Below are positions 27,854 to 38,017 of a stretch of DNA of 64,000 nt, piece by piece. Numbering within the stretch: position 1 is the first letter of the stretch; every line of letters starts with the position of its first letter. Source of the stretch: Nonomuraea longispora. Its GTDB lineage: Bacteria > Actinomycetota > Actinomycetes > Streptosporangiales > Streptosporangiaceae. A program made the position numbers and the translations under genes. The notes under the pieces were generated by a model that did not search any database, was not told where the DNA came from, and saw only the letters and a list, made by a program, of their open reading frames with translations. The stretch covers positions 42,223 to 106,222 of the forward strand of contig NZ_SMJZ01000003.1 in the NCBI RefSeq assembly GCF_004348345.1, written 5' to 3'.

Positions 27854-29851
27854 ATGGGTGTGAAGGTCAGTGTGATCGTCGTTGTCTGCAATCCGGGTGA
27901 CACCGCCGACGCGTGCATCCGCTCCGCGCTGGAGCAGACGATGCCGGCGGACGACTACGAAGTGATCTTCGTCGACGACGGGTCGACCGACGGCATCGGC
28001 GAGCGGCTGGACACCATCGCCTCGGCCCGGCCCAACGTGCGCGCGCTGCACCTGCCGCACACGGGCACGCCGATGCGCGGCCGCAACGTCGGCCTGGCCG
28101 CCGCCGCCGGCGACTACGTCTACTTCCTCGACCAGGGCGACCGCCTCGAACGTGACGCGATCGAGCGCATGCACGACCGGGCGATCGAGACCGACGCCGA
28201 CGTGCTGATCGGCCGGCTCGTCCGCGACTACGGGCCGCCGACGACCGCGTTCGGGCGCAGCACGGCCCGTGCCGACGTCCTGCGCGACAAGCTGCTCACG
28301 CTGCTGGTGCCGCAGCAGCTCTACCGGCGCGCCTTCCTGGAGCAGCACGAGCTGGGTTTCCCCGTGCCCGGCGGGCTGATGGGGGAGCAGGCGTTCGTGA
28401 TGCGGGCGTACCTGCACGCCAAGGTCATCGCCGTGCTGGCCGAGCACGTCTGCTGCCACCTCGGCCCGCGGCCCGTCGCGGAGGACGAGCCGCGCACGAT
28501 CGTCAAGGAGCTGAACGCGCTGCTCGACGACATCGACGTCTACGTCGGCGAGGGCCGCCGGCGCGACCGCATGTACGCCCACTGGCTGCGCTCCGTCGTC
28601 CTGCGCTCTCTGCTGACCAGCAGGTTCGCCGACTCGTCCGTCGACCGCGGCATGCACTTCCGGATGGTCCAGGAGCTGGTCTTCCAGCGGTTCCCCGAGC
28701 GGCTCGACGCCCACCTGCCCGTGCAGATGCGTGTGGTGGCCGCGTACGTGCGCACGGGACGCCTGGACCAGATCGTGCTCCTCGCCAACTCCACCAGGCG
28801 CGCGGGCCTGCGCTCCGACCTGACCGAGGTGCGCTGGGACGCCCACGTCCTCGTGCTCGGGCTGACCGTGGAGGTCCACGGCAGCGACGGCACACCCGAC
28901 AGGTACCGCACCGACGGCGACCGCCTGCACTGGATCCCGCCGCGCTCCATCGACACCAGGCGCCTGCCGGAGAGCGTCACCGACGTCACCGACGCGGTCG
29001 AGCGGGCACGCATCGAGGTCTACGTCCGCCACACCGACACGGGGCTCGTGCACTTCCTGCCGCTGACCCAGCACGTGGAACGCATCCAGGACGGCCGCCG
29101 CCGCTTCCGCGTGCAGATCAAGGGGGAGGTCAGGCTCGACGTCACCAGCGCCGCGCTGGGCGAGCCGCTCAGGCCGGGGCAGTGGGAGGTGCACGTACGC
29201 ATGTTCGGCGGCGCCAACCAGGCCAGGAGCCGCGTCGGCTGCGCCAAGGGGCCGCTCAACTGCCTGGGCGTGCTGGCCCAGCGGCCCAGGATGCGGCTCG
29301 TGGTGCCCTGCTGGACCGACCAGGGCGAGTTGGGCCTGGTCGTCGAGCCGCGCTCGTTCTCCGAGTCGATCGCGCTCGTGTCGCCGGGCGTGACGGTCAA
29401 GCACCTCGACGGCCACCTGTACGTCGTGCTGCCGGTCCCGTACGTGCCGCCGAGCGGAGGGCCACCGCTGGAGCTGGTGTTGCGCAGCAGCGGCCGGCGC
29501 GCCCGCGAGGTGAGCGCACCCGCGCTGGTCGAGGCCGGCGTGCCCGGCATGATCGCCGGGCAGCTCGTGGCCAAGGTGCCGGTCAAGCGTGTCATGCCGG
29601 AGGAGGACCACTTCGGCCCCGGCACCTGGCTGTCCTCGCTGCGCTCCTCGGACGGCGAGTACGGGCTCAGGTTCGCGCTGGAGATGCGCAGGGGCCGGGT
29701 CGAGGTGCGCCCGGCCGCCGCGGCCGACCCCGAACGCAGATCGCCCATGGGCCGCGACACCCTGCTGCACCGGATCGGCCGGCGGCTGCCCGGCGCGCGC
29801 CACCTGGTGCGGCTGGCGCGCGCGGGCGGGCACCGGTACCTCAAGGAGTGA
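27854..29851 (+). CDS. GT2 glycosyltransferase with long C-terminal extension
   Basis: 665 residues. The first 220 are a GT-A family 2 glycosyltransferase: VSVIVVVCNPGDTADACI opening, DDGST (substrate nucleotide binding) and DQGDR at the DxD-like position. The remaining 440 residues hold beta-rich, Ig-like segments of the kind found in actinobacterial TagF-like proteins; no second catalytic motif is recognised. No membrane helix. The C-terminal codons overlap the end of a decayed transporter gene on the other strand. Confidence 0.88.
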   Translation: MGVKVSVIVVVCNPGDTADACIRSALEQTMPADDYEVIFVDDGSTDGIGERLDTIASARPNVRALHLPHTGTPMRGRNVGLAAAAGDYVYFLDQGDRLERDAIERMHDRAIETDADVLIGRLVRDYGPPTTAFGRSTARADVLRDKLLTLLVPQQLYRRAFLEQHELGFPVPGGLMGEQAFVMRAYLHAKVIAVLAEHVCCHLGPRPVAEDEPRTIVKELNALLDDIDVYVGEGRRRDRMYAHWLRSVVLRSLLTSRFADSSVDRGMHFRMVQELVFQRFPERLDAHLPVQMRVVAAYVRTGRLDQIVLLANSTRRAGLRSDLTEVRWDAHVLVLGLTVEVHGSDGTPDRYRTDGDRLHWIPPRSIDTRRLPESVTDVTDAVERARIEVYVRHTDTGLVHFLPLTQHVERIQDGRRRFRVQIKGEVRLDVTSAALGEPLRPGQWEVHVRMFGGANQARSRVGCAKGPLNCLGVLAQRPRMRLVVPCWTDQGELGLVVEPRSFSESIALVSPGVTVKHLDGHLYVVLPVPYVPPSGGPPLELVLRSSGRRAREVSAPALVEAGVPGMIAGQLVAKVPVKRVMPEEDHFGPGTWLSSLRSSDGEYGLRFALEMRRGRVEVRPAAAADPERRSPMGRDTLLHRIGRRLPGARHLVRLARAGGHRYLKE

Positions 29852-30247
29852 GCCTGTCCTGCGGCCTGCGCTCGGCCAGGTCGCCGCCCCGGGTCTCGCG
29901 GGCCGCGTATGACGAAGTGGATCGCCGAGGCGATCAGCACCGCGCCGCCCCACCCACCGCCGAGCGTGAACCCCTGCACCAGCGGCAGCCCCGTCAGCAG
30001 CAGCGCCGCGGCGGGCCCGAGCGTCTCGTACGTCGGCAGGCAGCCGATCAGGAAGGTCGCCGTGCCCGTCCTCAGCAGGCTGACGACCTGCAGGGTCTTG
30101 CGGCCGAGCCGGTCGCCGAAGTGGCCGAAGACGAGGCCGCCGAACGGGCGGGCGACGAACCCGACGGCGTAGGTGAGGAACGCCAGCAGCGTGCCGGTCA
30201 AGGCTCGCGGCGACGGCCTTCTTGATGGATGTGGCCATGCCGGTCAC
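29841..30247 (-). pseudogene. decayed MHS-family (major facilitator) transporter
   Basis: Three remnants of one transporter remain in order. First, an N-terminus (MATSIKKAVAAS, from ATG 30238 or GTG 30247). Second, in another frame from about 30201, the segment TLLAFLTYAVGFVARPFGG with the signature FGHFGDRLGRK through about transmembrane helices 2-4. Third, in a further frame, a C-terminal tail with ARETRGGDLAE, ending at a TGA that overlaps the glycosyltransferase gene. The first helix and about three quarters of the protein are missing, with frameshifts at both junctions. It lies downstream of the PucR and SDR genes and probably once transported their substrate. Confidence 0.82.
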
Positions 30248-30269
30248 GGCAGGGAGTGACCGGCGTCAC

Positions 30270-32162
30270 TCATATGGCGTCGGCGTCCACAGTCTGCGGG
30301 GCCGATGTGTGGCCGAGCCGGTGCAAACGCAGCGCGAGCTGGATCTCGAGCGCGCGTTCCGGCGTCAGCCAGCCCTCGCCGAGCAGCCTGCCGACCCGGT
30401 CGAGCCGCTGCGTGACGGTGTTGACGTGGATGTGCATGGCCTCGGCCGTACGCGACGGCGACCCGCCCGAGCCGAAGTAGGCGGCCAGCGTGGCGGTGAG
30501 CGCGGTGCCCCTGCGGGCGTCGTACTCGATCACCGGGCCGAGCGTCGCGCGCACGAAACCGCGGACGTCGCGGCCGTCGCCGACGAGCAGGCCGACGAAC
30601 CCCAGCTCGGCCGCGCTCGCGCCCTCGCCCGCCCGGCCCAGCGCGAGGAGCGCCTCCGCGCACCGCCGCGCCTCCAGGTAGGCCCTGGCGACGTGCTGCG
30701 GCCCGGCCGGAGGCCCTCCCTCGCCGGGCAGCCCGGACGCGCCCGCCGTGGCCGGGCCGTGCAGGGACGCGCTCAGCTCGGCGGCCACCCGCTGCGCGCT
30801 GCCGCCCGCGTCGTCGCCCGGCAGCAGCAGCACGACCTCCTCGCCCCGCCCCGCGGCCAGCCCGTGCCACATCGTGGCCTGCGACGACGCCCAGAACGCC
30901 GCCCGCTCGCGCTGCCCCGCGTGCTTGACCACCACGACGACGTGCGGCGCGCTCAGATCGACGCCGAGCCGGCGCGCCCGGTCGGCCAGGCCGGGGGAGC
31001 CGGGCCGCGCGATCAGGTCGTCGAGCAGCTCGCCCCTGACCCGCCCCTCGGCCTCGGCCACGCTCCTGCGGAACAGCAGCAGCAGCGCGCACACCAGCGC
31101 CGCCCGCTCCAGGATGCGCTCGTCGGCGTCGTCGCTGCGCAGGACCAGCGTGCACAGCTGCTCTCCGCCGACGTCCACCGACGCGATCAGCAGGTCGCCC
31201 CTCCGCACGGTACGGCCCAGCGCCCTGGAGGCCTGCGCCGCCTCGAACACCTCCTGGTCCAGCTTCCCGACGTCACCCGTGAGCGCCCTGCCCAGGTCGT
31301 CCAGCACCGCCAGCGACCCCCCGAGCACGTCGGTCACCACCGCCGCGACGTTCTCGATCCCGCCGCCGCGCAACACGAGCGAGGTCATCCTGTCGTGCGC
31401 CAGCGCGGCCCGCTCCACGGCGTCACCGTGCGCCCTCGCCGTTCTGTGGGCGTGGGAGAGCTCCTCCAGGGCGTTCCTCGTCTCCTGCAGCAGCCTGGCG
31501 TTGTCGATCGCGACCGCCGCGTGCGCCGCCAGGCTGGCCAGCAGCGACACCTCCTCCTGGTGGAACGGCCGCGCGCTGCGGTTGGCCGCCATCAGCACGC
31601 CGATCACCCGCTGGCCCAGCCGCAGCGGCACGCCCAGGATCGCGACCAAACCCTCCTCAGTGACGGCATCGTCGATGTCGTCCTTGTGACGGAACCTCGC
31701 ATCGGCGAAATAGTCGGCCGTCGCGTACGGCACCGCCGTCTGCGCCACCAGGCCGCCCAGCCCCGCCCCCATGGCCAGCCGCAACGCCCGGAACTTCGCC
31801 GAGATCGACCCGTCGGTGACCCGCATGTACGTGTCGCCCCGCTCGGGGTCGTGCAGCGTCATGTACGCGATGTCGGTGGCCAGCAGCTGCCTGGCCCGGT
31901 GCACGATGGCCTCCAGCACGGCGTCGAGGTCGCGCAGCGCCGCCAGGTCGCCGGCCGTGTCGTACAGCGCCGACAGCTCGGCCTCGCGCCTCGCCCGCCG
32001 CTTGAGCAGGTCGCGCACCTTGAGCGCCTCGACCTTGGCCTGTTCGAGCTCCTCGATCGCGGCCGGGTCGGCGCCGGCGGCCCTCGCCGCGATGATCGGC
32101 CCCTCGAACTCGACCGCCGACGCCTCCCTGGCCAGCAGTTCGAGGAACCTGGCGGCGGTCAC
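30270..32162 (-). CDS. PucR/CdaR-type regulator with GAF domain
   Basis: 630 residues from a GTG overlapping the SDR stop (GTGA). Short helical start, GAF domain (about 65-215, with the VPLRLGQRVIGVLMAANR stretch), a region of about 250 residues resembling CdaR GGDEF-like folds, and a C-terminal PucR helix-turn-helix (about 565-625, HIHVNTVTQRLDRVGRLLG). Such regulators respond to small metabolites. Co-transcription with the 3-hydroxybutyrate dehydrogenase-like gene suggests it controls that pathway. Confidence 0.9.
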   Translation of the reverse strand: MTAARFLELLAREASAVEFEGPIIAARAAGADPAAIEELEQAKVEALKVRDLLKRRARREAELSALYDTAGDLAALRDLDAVLEAIVHRARQLLATDIAYMTLHDPERGDTYMRVTDGSISAKFRALRLAMGAGLGGLVAQTAVPYATADYFADARFRHKDDIDDAVTEEGLVAILGVPLRLGQRVIGVLMAANRSARPFHQEEVSLLASLAAHAAVAIDNARLLQETRNALEELSHAHRTARAHGDAVERAALAHDRMTSLVLRGGGIENVAAVVTDVLGGSLAVLDDLGRALTGDVGKLDQEVFEAAQASRALGRTVRRGDLLIASVDVGGEQLCTLVLRSDDADERILERAALVCALLLLFRRSVAEAEGRVRGELLDDLIARPGSPGLADRARRLGVDLSAPHVVVVVKHAGQRERAAFWASSQATMWHGLAAGRGEEVVLLLPGDDAGGSAQRVAAELSASLHGPATAGASGLPGEGGPPAGPQHVARAYLEARRCAEALLALGRAGEGASAAELGFVGLLVGDGRDVRGFVRATLGPVIEYDARRGTALTATLAAYFGSGGSPSRTAEAMHIHVNTVTQRLDRVGRLLGEGWLTPERALEIQLALRLHRLGHTSAPQTVDADAI

Positions 32163-32911
32163 CGCGCCGTCCAGCCGCCGTCCACGGGGAGCGACACTCC
32201 GGTGACGAACGCGCCGCCCGGCCCGCACAGGTAGGCGACCAGCTCGGCCACCTCCTCGGGCTCGATCAGCCGCTTGATCGCGGCCGGCTCCAGCATGATG
32301 CCCCTCACCACCTCGTCGGGCGCGATGCCGTGCACCCTCGCCTGGTCGGCGATCTGCGCCTCGACCAGCCCGGTGCGCACGTACGCGGGGCAGACGCACG
32401 TCGAGGTCACCCCGTGGGGCGCCCCTTCCAGCGCGACCACCTTGGAGAACCCCTCCAGCCCGTGCTTGGCCGCGGTGTACGCCGACTTGTACGGGGAGGC
32501 GCGCAGCCCGTGGACCGACGAGATGTTCACGAACCGGCCCCAGCCCTTGGCGTACATGCCGGGCAGCACCTTGCGCGCGATGAGGAACGGCGCCTCCACC
32601 ATGACCCTGAGCATCGAGGAGAACACCTCGGGCGGGAACTCCTCGACCGGCGCTACGTGCTGGAAGCCCGCGTTGTTGACCACGATGTCGACGGGCTCGT
32701 CCGGCAGCGCGGCCACGAAACCGGGCTCGCTCAGATCGGCCACGACGGCCACGCCGCCGACCTCGTCCGCCACCTCTGCGGCCGGCTCGGCCCGCAGATC
32801 GACGACCAGCACCCTGGCTCCCGCCGCGGCCAGTCGCCGCGCGCAGGCCGCTCCGATGCCGCCGCCCGCGCCCGTCACCAGCGCGGTCCGCCCCGTCAGC
32901 TCCTTCGCCAT
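32159..32911 (-). CDS. SDR dehydrogenase, 3-hydroxybutyrate dehydrogenase-like
   Basis: 250-residue classical short-chain dehydrogenase: NAD-binding TGAGGGIG, NNAG, and the catalytic Ser-Tyr-Lys set in NISSVHGLRASPYKSAYTAAKHG-like sequence. The VHGLxASxxKSAYxAAKHG pattern and the C-terminal VDGGWTAR are characteristic of D-3-hydroxybutyrate dehydrogenases. It would oxidise 3-hydroxybutyrate to acetoacetate, linking storage-polymer or ketone use to acetyl-CoA. First gene of an operon with the PucR regulator; the former transporter is now a pseudogene. Confidence 0.88.
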   Translation of the reverse strand: MAKELTGRTALVTGAGGGIGAACARRLAAAGARVLVVDLRAEPAAEVADEVGGVAVVADLSEPGFVAALPDEPVDIVVNNAGFQHVAPVEEFPPEVFSSMLRVMVEAPFLIARKVLPGMYAKGWGRFVNISSVHGLRASPYKSAYTAAKHGLEGFSKVVALEGAPHGVTSTCVCPAYVRTGLVEAQIADQARVHGIAPDEVVRGIMLEPAAIKRLIEPEEVAELVAYLCGPGGAFVTGVSLPVDGGWTAR

Positions 32912-33013
32912 GGCCCCTGACTCTAGGCGGTCGTGGCTCGCCGACGCATATGTGGGAGCGACATAGAAACGTTCCGTCTTATGTGGATGACGTGGTCTGC
33001 TACCTTGGGTCGC

Positions 33014-33052
33014 ATGATCGCGTATTCGTTCCTGTGGTGGCCCGCCTCCTAG
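33014..33052 (+). CDS. trpL: Trp leader peptide of an attenuator
   Basis: A 12-residue open frame, MIAYSFLWWPAS, with two adjacent tryptophan codons followed by a stop (TAG 33050-33052). It is preceded by TACCTTGGGTCGC with no ribosome binding site, so it is probably leaderless. Tandem Trp codons inside a set of alternating hairpins, in front of a trpD gene, are the hallmark of trp attenuation. Confidence 0.82.
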   Translation: MIAYSFLWWPAS

Positions 33053-33100
33053 GCGGACCTTCCAGCGCATACGCACACGGCCGCCTCGACGAGGCGGCCG
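33042..33100 (+). promoter_or_regulatory. trp attenuator (alternative hairpins 1:2, 2:3, 3:4)
   Basis: Four segments with alternating complementarity. Segment 1 is CCGCCT (33042-33047, just after the Trp codons), 2 is AGGCGG (33051-33056), 3 is CGGCCGCCTC (33078-33087) and 4 is GAGGCGGCCG (33091-33100). Pairing 3:4 is a perfect 10-bp stem with a GAC loop, the terminator; 2:3 (6 bp) is the antiterminator and 1:2 the alternative. A ribosome stalled on the Trp codons would cover segment 1, free segment 2 and prevent termination. No T tract follows, which is usual in actinomycetes. Confidence 0.8.
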
Positions 33101-33152
33101 TCCCCATGTGGCACGCGCCCCCGTCGAGCACTGACGGAAAGGCACGCCCACC

Positions 33153-34218
33153 TTGACCAGCACCATCACGACCCGCACCGGCTGGCCGCAGCTGCTCACC
33201 CTGCTCCTCGACGGTGTGTCGCTCACCACACGCCAGGCCGCCTGGGCCATGGACGAGATCATGTCGGGCGCGGCCACGGACGCGCAGATCGCCGCGTTCG
33301 CCGTCGCGCTGCGGGCCAAGGGCGAGAGCGTGGCCGAGGTGTCGGGGCTGGCCGACGGCATGCTGGCCCGATCGGCCGCCATCAGGGTGTCCGGCGACCC
33401 CGTCGACCTCGTCGGCACCGGCGGCGACGGCGCCGGCACCGTGAACATTTCCACCATGGCCGCTGTCGTGGCCGCCCCCGGCCGGCGCGAAGGTGGTCAA
33501 ACACGGAGGCAGGGCCGCCTCGTCGATGTCCGGCGCCGCCGACGTGCTGGAAGAGCTCGGCGTCGTCGTCGACCTGCCGCCCGGAGCCGCGGTCGCCGTC
33601 GCGGAGGAGGTGGGGATCACGTTCTGCTTCGCGCCGGCGTTCAACCCGGCGCTGAAACGCACCTCAGGACCGCGCCGCGAGCTGGGCGTGCCGACGGTCT
33701 TCAACTTCCTGGCCCCGCTCACCAACCCCGCGCCGCCCGCCGCGCAGGCGGTCGGCGTCTTCCACCCGTCGATGGCGCCGGTCATCGCGGGCGTCCTGGC
33801 CGAACGCGGCGGCTCGTCCCTCGTCTTCCGCGGCGACGACGGGCTCGACGAGCTCACCACGTGCGGCCCCTCGACCGTCTGGGTGGTGCGGCGCGGCAGG
33901 GTGACGCGGACCGCCTTCGACCCCGTCGACCTGTCGATCCCCAGGGCTCGCCACGACGACCTGCGCGGTGGCGACGCCCGGCACAACGCGGCGGTGGCGC
34001 GGGCCGTGCTCGCGGGGAAGCCGGGCCATGTGCGGGAGGTCGTGCTGCTCAACGCGGCCGCCGCCGTGGTGGCCGCGGAGGGGGTGCCGCCGGCCCACGA
34101 GCTCACCGCCGCGCTGGGCGCGGCGCGCAAGCGGGCCGCCGACGCCGTCGACTCCGGCGCCGCGGCGGCCCTGCTCACCCGCTGGGCGCAGGCCACGCAG
34201 CAGGCGCGGCCGTCCTAG
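33153..34218 (+). pseudogene. trpD: anthranilate phosphoribosyltransferase, frameshifted
   Basis: TrpD of tryptophan biosynthesis transfers phosphoribose to anthranilate. The first part (TTG start, with GGAAAGG upstream) shows the N-terminal helices and the PRPP/glycine motif [16 protein letters not shown]; the second part continues in the +1 frame from about 33480 with [23 protein letters not shown] and the normal C-terminus. The break is at a run of five C (33475-33479); removing one C restores the expected reading. Joined length would be about 354 residues, normal for TrpD. Either a real inactivation or a homopolymer sequencing error; the intact attenuator in front argues the gene was recently functional. 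A second trpD is common in actinomycetes. Confidence 0.85.
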
Positions 34219-35600
34219 GGACGGGTCATCGACAGCACGTCGAGCGCGGCGTCCAACTGCTCCTCCGTCAGGGTGCCGTCGGCCACGTGGCCGCGCTCGA
34301 TGACGACCTCGCGGATGGTCTTCCGCTCCTCCAGCGCCTGCTTCGCGATCTTGGCGGCCTCCTCGTAGCCGACGTACCGGTTCAGCGGGGTGACGATCGA
34401 CGGGGACGACTCGGCGTACTCGCGCAGGCGCTCCACGTTCGCCGTGATGCCGGCCACGCAGCGGTCGGCGAGCAGCCGCGAGACGTTGCCCAGCAGCCTG
34501 ACGGACTCCAGCACGTTGCGGGCGATGACCGGCAGCTGCACGTTCAGCTCGAAGTTCCCCGACGCGCCCGCGAACGTGATCGCCGCGTCGTTGCCGATGA
34601 CCTGCGCCGCGACCATGTTCGTGGCCTCGGGAATCACCGGGTTGACCTTGCCTGGCATGATGGACGAGCCCGGCTGCAGATCGGGAAGGTTGACCTCGCC
34701 CAGCCCGGCGCGCGGGCCCGACCCCATCCAGCGGAGATCGTTGGCGATCTTGTTCAGCGAGACGGCCACCACCTTGAGCTGCCCCGACAGCTCGACGATC
34801 GAGTCCTGCGCGCTCTGGGCCTCGAAATGGTCGCGCGCCTCCGCGAACGGGATGCCGGTCGCCTCGCGCAGCTTCTCGATCGCCGCCTGGGCGAACCCCG
34901 ACGGTGTGTTGATGCCGGTGCCCACGGCGGTGCCGCCCAGAGGCAGTTCGAGCACGTGCTCCAGCGCCGCGATGACGCGTACGACGCCGTGCTCGATCTG
35001 CGTGGCGTACCCGCCGAACTCCTGGCCCAGCGTCACCGGAGTCGCGTCCATCAGATGCGTGCGTCCCGACTTCACCACGCCGCCGAACTCGATCGCCTTC
35101 GCCCGCAGCGCCTCCGCCAGGTGCCGCAGCGACGGCAGCAGGTGGTAGGTCACCTCGGTCGCCGCCGCCACGTGGATCGAGGTCGGGAAGACGTCATTGG
35201 ACGACTGGGAGGCGTTCACGTGGTCGTTCGGATGCACGGGCCGGCCCAGCCGCTCCTCGGCCAGCGTCGCGATCACCTCGTTGGCGTTCATGTTGGACGA
35301 GGTGCCCGAGCCGGTCTGGAAGACGTCGATGGGGAAGTGGGCGTCGTGCTCGTTCTCGGCCACGTCGGCGGCGGCCTGCGCGATCGCCTCGGCCATGTCC
35401 TTCTCGATCACGCCCAGCTCGCCGTTGACCTCCGCCGCCACGGCCTTGACCAGGGCCAGCGCGGCGATGTGCGACGGCTCGAGCGGCCGCCCGGAAACCG
35501 GGAAGTTCTCCACCGCCCGCTGGGTCTGCGCGCGCCACCGTGCTCCCGCCGGCACGCGTACCTCACCCATCGAGTCATGTTCGATCCTGAACTCGCTCAT
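34215..35600 (-). CDS. fumC: class II fumarate hydratase
   Basis: 461-residue iron-free fumarase of the TCA cycle (fumarate to malate). Signature [11 protein letters not shown] is present, with the earlier [14 protein letters not shown] and SGRTHLMDA regions. The ATG at 35600 is chosen; a GTG six codons upstream (35618) is also possible and neither has a clear ribosome binding site. It overlaps the end of trpD by 4 bases tail to tail. A second, oxygen-sensitive fumarase is encoded at 40.7 kb. Confidence 0.97.
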   Translation of the reverse strand: MSEFRIEHDSMGEVRVPAGARWRAQTQRAVENFPVSGRPLEPSHIAALALVKAVAAEVNGELGVIEKDMAEAIAQAAADVAENEHDAHFPIDVFQTGSGTSSNMNANEVIATLAEERLGRPVHPNDHVNASQSSNDVFPTSIHVAAATEVTYHLLPSLRHLAEALRAKAIEFGGVVKSGRTHLMDATPVTLGQEFGGYATQIEHGVVRVIAALEHVLELPLGGTAVGTGINTPSGFAQAAIEKLREATGIPFAEARDHFEAQSAQDSIVELSGQLKVVAVSLNKIANDLRWMGSGPRAGLGEVNLPDLQPGSSIMPGKVNPVIPEATNMVAAQVIGNDAAITFAGASGNFELNVQLPVIARNVLESVRLLGNVSRLLADRCVAGITANVERLREYAESSPSIVTPLNRYVGYEEAAKIAKQALEERKTIREVVIERGHVADGTLTEEQLDAALDVLSMTRP

Positions 35601-35648
35601 GACTTCAGTCTGACCCACGATCCCGGGCTCGCCCGGAAGCGCCCCCGC

Positions 35649-37982
35649 TCAGCCGGAGATGAGGGCCACGATCAGGATGGCGATCACCACGGCCGCGGCG
35701 GCGGCGACCGCCATGAGCACCAGCATGCCGTTGCGGTTGCCATCCGGCCGCTGCTCCGGCTGGCCGGCGATGGCGAACAGGTCGGTGCCCAGCCCGTCAC
35801 TCTGCGGCACCGGCTGCTGCTGCGGCGGCGAGCCGGGCTCCTGGTCCGTCGGCGGATAGACCTGCTGGCCCGGTGACCCGCTCTTCGGGATGCGCGTCGT
35901 CATGAACGCGCCCTCGTCGCCCTGCGCCTGCGGCGGTCTGCCCCCCTCGGGACTCGCGGGGAAGGGGCCTTTGGGGCGCGAGATGCTGATCGTCCGCTCC
36001 GGGTCGAACCCCGCCTCGGGGGAGGCGGTCCCGGACGCGCCCTGTGGTCCGGCGGTGCCCTGCGTGCCGAGCCGCTGCTCACCCTGGGGCGGGCGGCCGA
36101 TGTTCTGCGGAACGGTGGGTGCGTTCGATCCCCGTACCGGGCCTCCGGCCGTACGCGGCCCAGCCCCCGGACCACCCGCGGCCTGCCCGCCGGGCCCCTG
36201 CCCAGGCCCCTGTGCGCCGGGCCCGTGGGGACCGGTTGCCTGACCACCGGCACCGCGCCCTTGCCCTCCAGGCCCGCCACCTCCCGGTCCCTGTCCGCCG
36301 GGTCCTTGTCCACCGGGCCCCTGTCCACCGGGTCCCTGTCCACCGGGCCCCTGTCCGCTGGGTCCTCGTCCAGCGGGTCCCTGTGGCCCTGGCCCGTTGC
36401 CTGCAGGCCCTTGTGCGCCCGTTCCTTGTGCGCCGCGCCCGTGGGGGCCGGACCCCTGGCCGGCACCGTGCCCGCCGGGACCTTGCGTTCCTTGTCCACC
36501 GGGTCCCTGCCCACTGGCACCGTGACCGCCGGGCCCCTGTGCACCCGGTCCTCGCCCTCCGGGTCCCTGTCCTCCGGGTCCCTGTCCTCCGGGCCCCTGT
36601 CCGCCCGGCCCACCGCCCGCTCCGGGACGGCCGCCCACGGGATTGGTCGCGCCCTGCCCTGGCGTTCCGGTGCCGCCCGGCGCACGGCCGGGTCCCCCTT
36701 GCTGAGGGCCGGGGCCGGCGAAGGCGTTGTGGGGTGTGCCCTGGGCGGGGTCGGCGAAGGCGCCCTGGGGAGGCGGCCCGCCTTGCCCCGCGCCGGATCC
36801 GGTGAAGGCGTTGGGACCGGGAACGCCCGGGCCGGCGTGCCCCTGGCTGCCGAACGCCCCGGACGGCGCCGCAGCGCCCTGCCCCTGCCTCTGCACCCCG
36901 GGACCCTGTCCTTGCCCTCCGGGACCCTGGCCGGGGCCTCCAGGACCCTGTCCGGGGCCGCCAGGGCCGTGCGGCCCTCGCGGTCCGCCGGACGCGCGTC
37001 CGGGCGCCCCGCCGCCCTGTCCGGGCCGGCCGGAGCCGGGATTCTGGTCGGCCGGGCCGGAGGCCTGGTCGGCGGGGGTTTTGTGGGCGGTGAACGGATC
37101 GGGCAAAGCGGCCTCCTGCGCCATAAGAGCCTCGGCCGTGACCACCGGCATCTCGCTCGTGGGGGTGTCGGCGACCATGCGCAGCAGGGTCTCCGCCTTG
37201 GCAGCGCCGAGACGCTGCCGGTAGTCCTTGTTCAGCAGCCCGTTAAGCACGGGACGGAGCTGTCCCGCCTGCGTGGGCGGGTCGGCGCTCTCGGTGAGCA
37301 GCGCCGCGAGGGTCTCGGCGACGGTGGACCGTTCGTAGGCCGGCCGCCCCTCGACCGCGAAGTAGAGTGTGGCCCCGAGCGACCAGATGTCGGATTCGGG
37401 ACCGGTGTAGTCGCCCCGGGCACGTTCCGGGGCGGTGTAGCCGGGGGAGCCGATCACCATGCCCGTTTTCGTGAGCCGGGAGTCGCCCTCGGCCTTGGCG
37501 ATGCCGAAGTCGGTCAGCACCACGCGCCCGCTCTCGGTGATGAGCACGTTGGCGGGCTTGACGTCTCGGTGGGTGATGCCCTGGGCGTGCGCGGCACGCA
37601 GCGCGCCGAGCAGGTCGACGCCGATCTCCGCCACGAGCCGGGGCGGCAGCGGACCCTCCTCGCCGATCACCTGCTCCAGCGAGCGGGCCTCGATGAGCTC
37701 CATGATGATCCACGGGCTGTCGTCGTGGATGATCACGTCGTGGATCGAGGCCACGGAGGGGTGGTTGATCCGGGAGGCGATGCGGCCCTCGCGGACCATG
37801 CGTTCGCGCAGCTCGGTCCGTTGTTCCTCGGTGAGAACCGGGTCCTGGCGGATCTCCTTGACCGCCACCTCGCGCCCCAGCGCGCGGTCGCGTGCGCGCC
37901 ACACGGTGCCCATGGTGCCCCGGCCGAGCGGGGTGACGAGCTCGTAGCGCTCCGCGAGCAGGCGTGTCTGCTGTTCCGGCAT
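35649..37982 (-). CDS. Ser/Thr protein kinase with collagen-like region and C-terminal membrane anchor
   Basis: 777 residues. Hanks-type kinase domain (about 1-265): glycine loop GRGTMGTV, K42 in [15 protein letters not shown] (D140) and DFG 158-160. From about 300 to 640 the sequence is nearly all Gly, Pro, Gln and Ala in repeats such as GPGGQGPGG, resembling collagen. A single membrane helix lies at the very end (about 753-775) with almost nothing outside. No PASTA or other sensor domain. So the kinase is tail-anchored and any signal must be sensed through the disordered region or partners. 35 bases from the next kinase gene, which is upstream on the same strand. Confidence 0.92.
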   Translation of the reverse strand: MPEQQTRLLAERYELVTPLGRGTMGTVWRARDRALGREVAVKEIRQDPVLTEEQRTELRERMVREGRIASRINHPSVASIHDVIIHDDSPWIIMELIEARSLEQVIGEEGPLPPRLVAEIGVDLLGALRAAHAQGITHRDVKPANVLITESGRVVLTDFGIAKAEGDSRLTKTGMVIGSPGYTAPERARGDYTGPESDIWSLGATLYFAVEGRPAYERSTVAETLAALLTESADPPTQAGQLRPVLNGLLNKDYRQRLGAAKAETLLRMVADTPTSEMPVVTAEALMAQEAALPDPFTAHKTPADQASGPADQNPGSGRPGQGGGAPGRASGGPRGPHGPGGPGQGPGGPGQGPGGQGQGPGVQRQGQGAAAPSGAFGSQGHAGPGVPGPNAFTGSGAGQGGPPPQGAFADPAQGTPHNAFAGPGPQQGGPGRAPGGTGTPGQGATNPVGGRPGAGGGPGGQGPGGQGPGGQGPGGRGPGAQGPGGHGASGQGPGGQGTQGPGGHGAGQGSGPHGRGAQGTGAQGPAGNGPGPQGPAGRGPSGQGPGGQGPGGQGPGGQGPGGQGPGGGGPGGQGRGAGGQATGPHGPGAQGPGQGPGGQAAGGPGAGPRTAGGPVRGSNAPTVPQNIGRPPQGEQRLGTQGTAGPQGASGTASPEAGFDPERTISISRPKGPFPASPEGGRPPQAQGDEGAFMTTRIPKSGSPGQQVYPPTDQEPGSPPQQQPVPQSDGLGTDLFAIAGQPEQRPDGNRNGMLVLMAVAAAAAVVIAILIVALISG

Positions 37983-38017
37983 GAGAAGAAGATATCGATT
38001 CTCGCTTGGGAAGTGCT

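Noticed and set aside
27788..30247. 819-codon minus-strand frame over the glycosyltransferase
   Set aside because: Shadow of the real GT2 gene; only its first residues belong to the decayed transporter.
33480..35876. Extension of the trpD frame for 800 codons after the frameshift
   Set aside because: It reads antisense to fumC with shadow-type composition; TrpD continues in the +1 frame.
36180..37000. Repeat array that looks like a CRISPR
   Set aside because: The repeats are in-frame Gly-Pro-Gln codons of the kinase with irregular spacing and no spacers.
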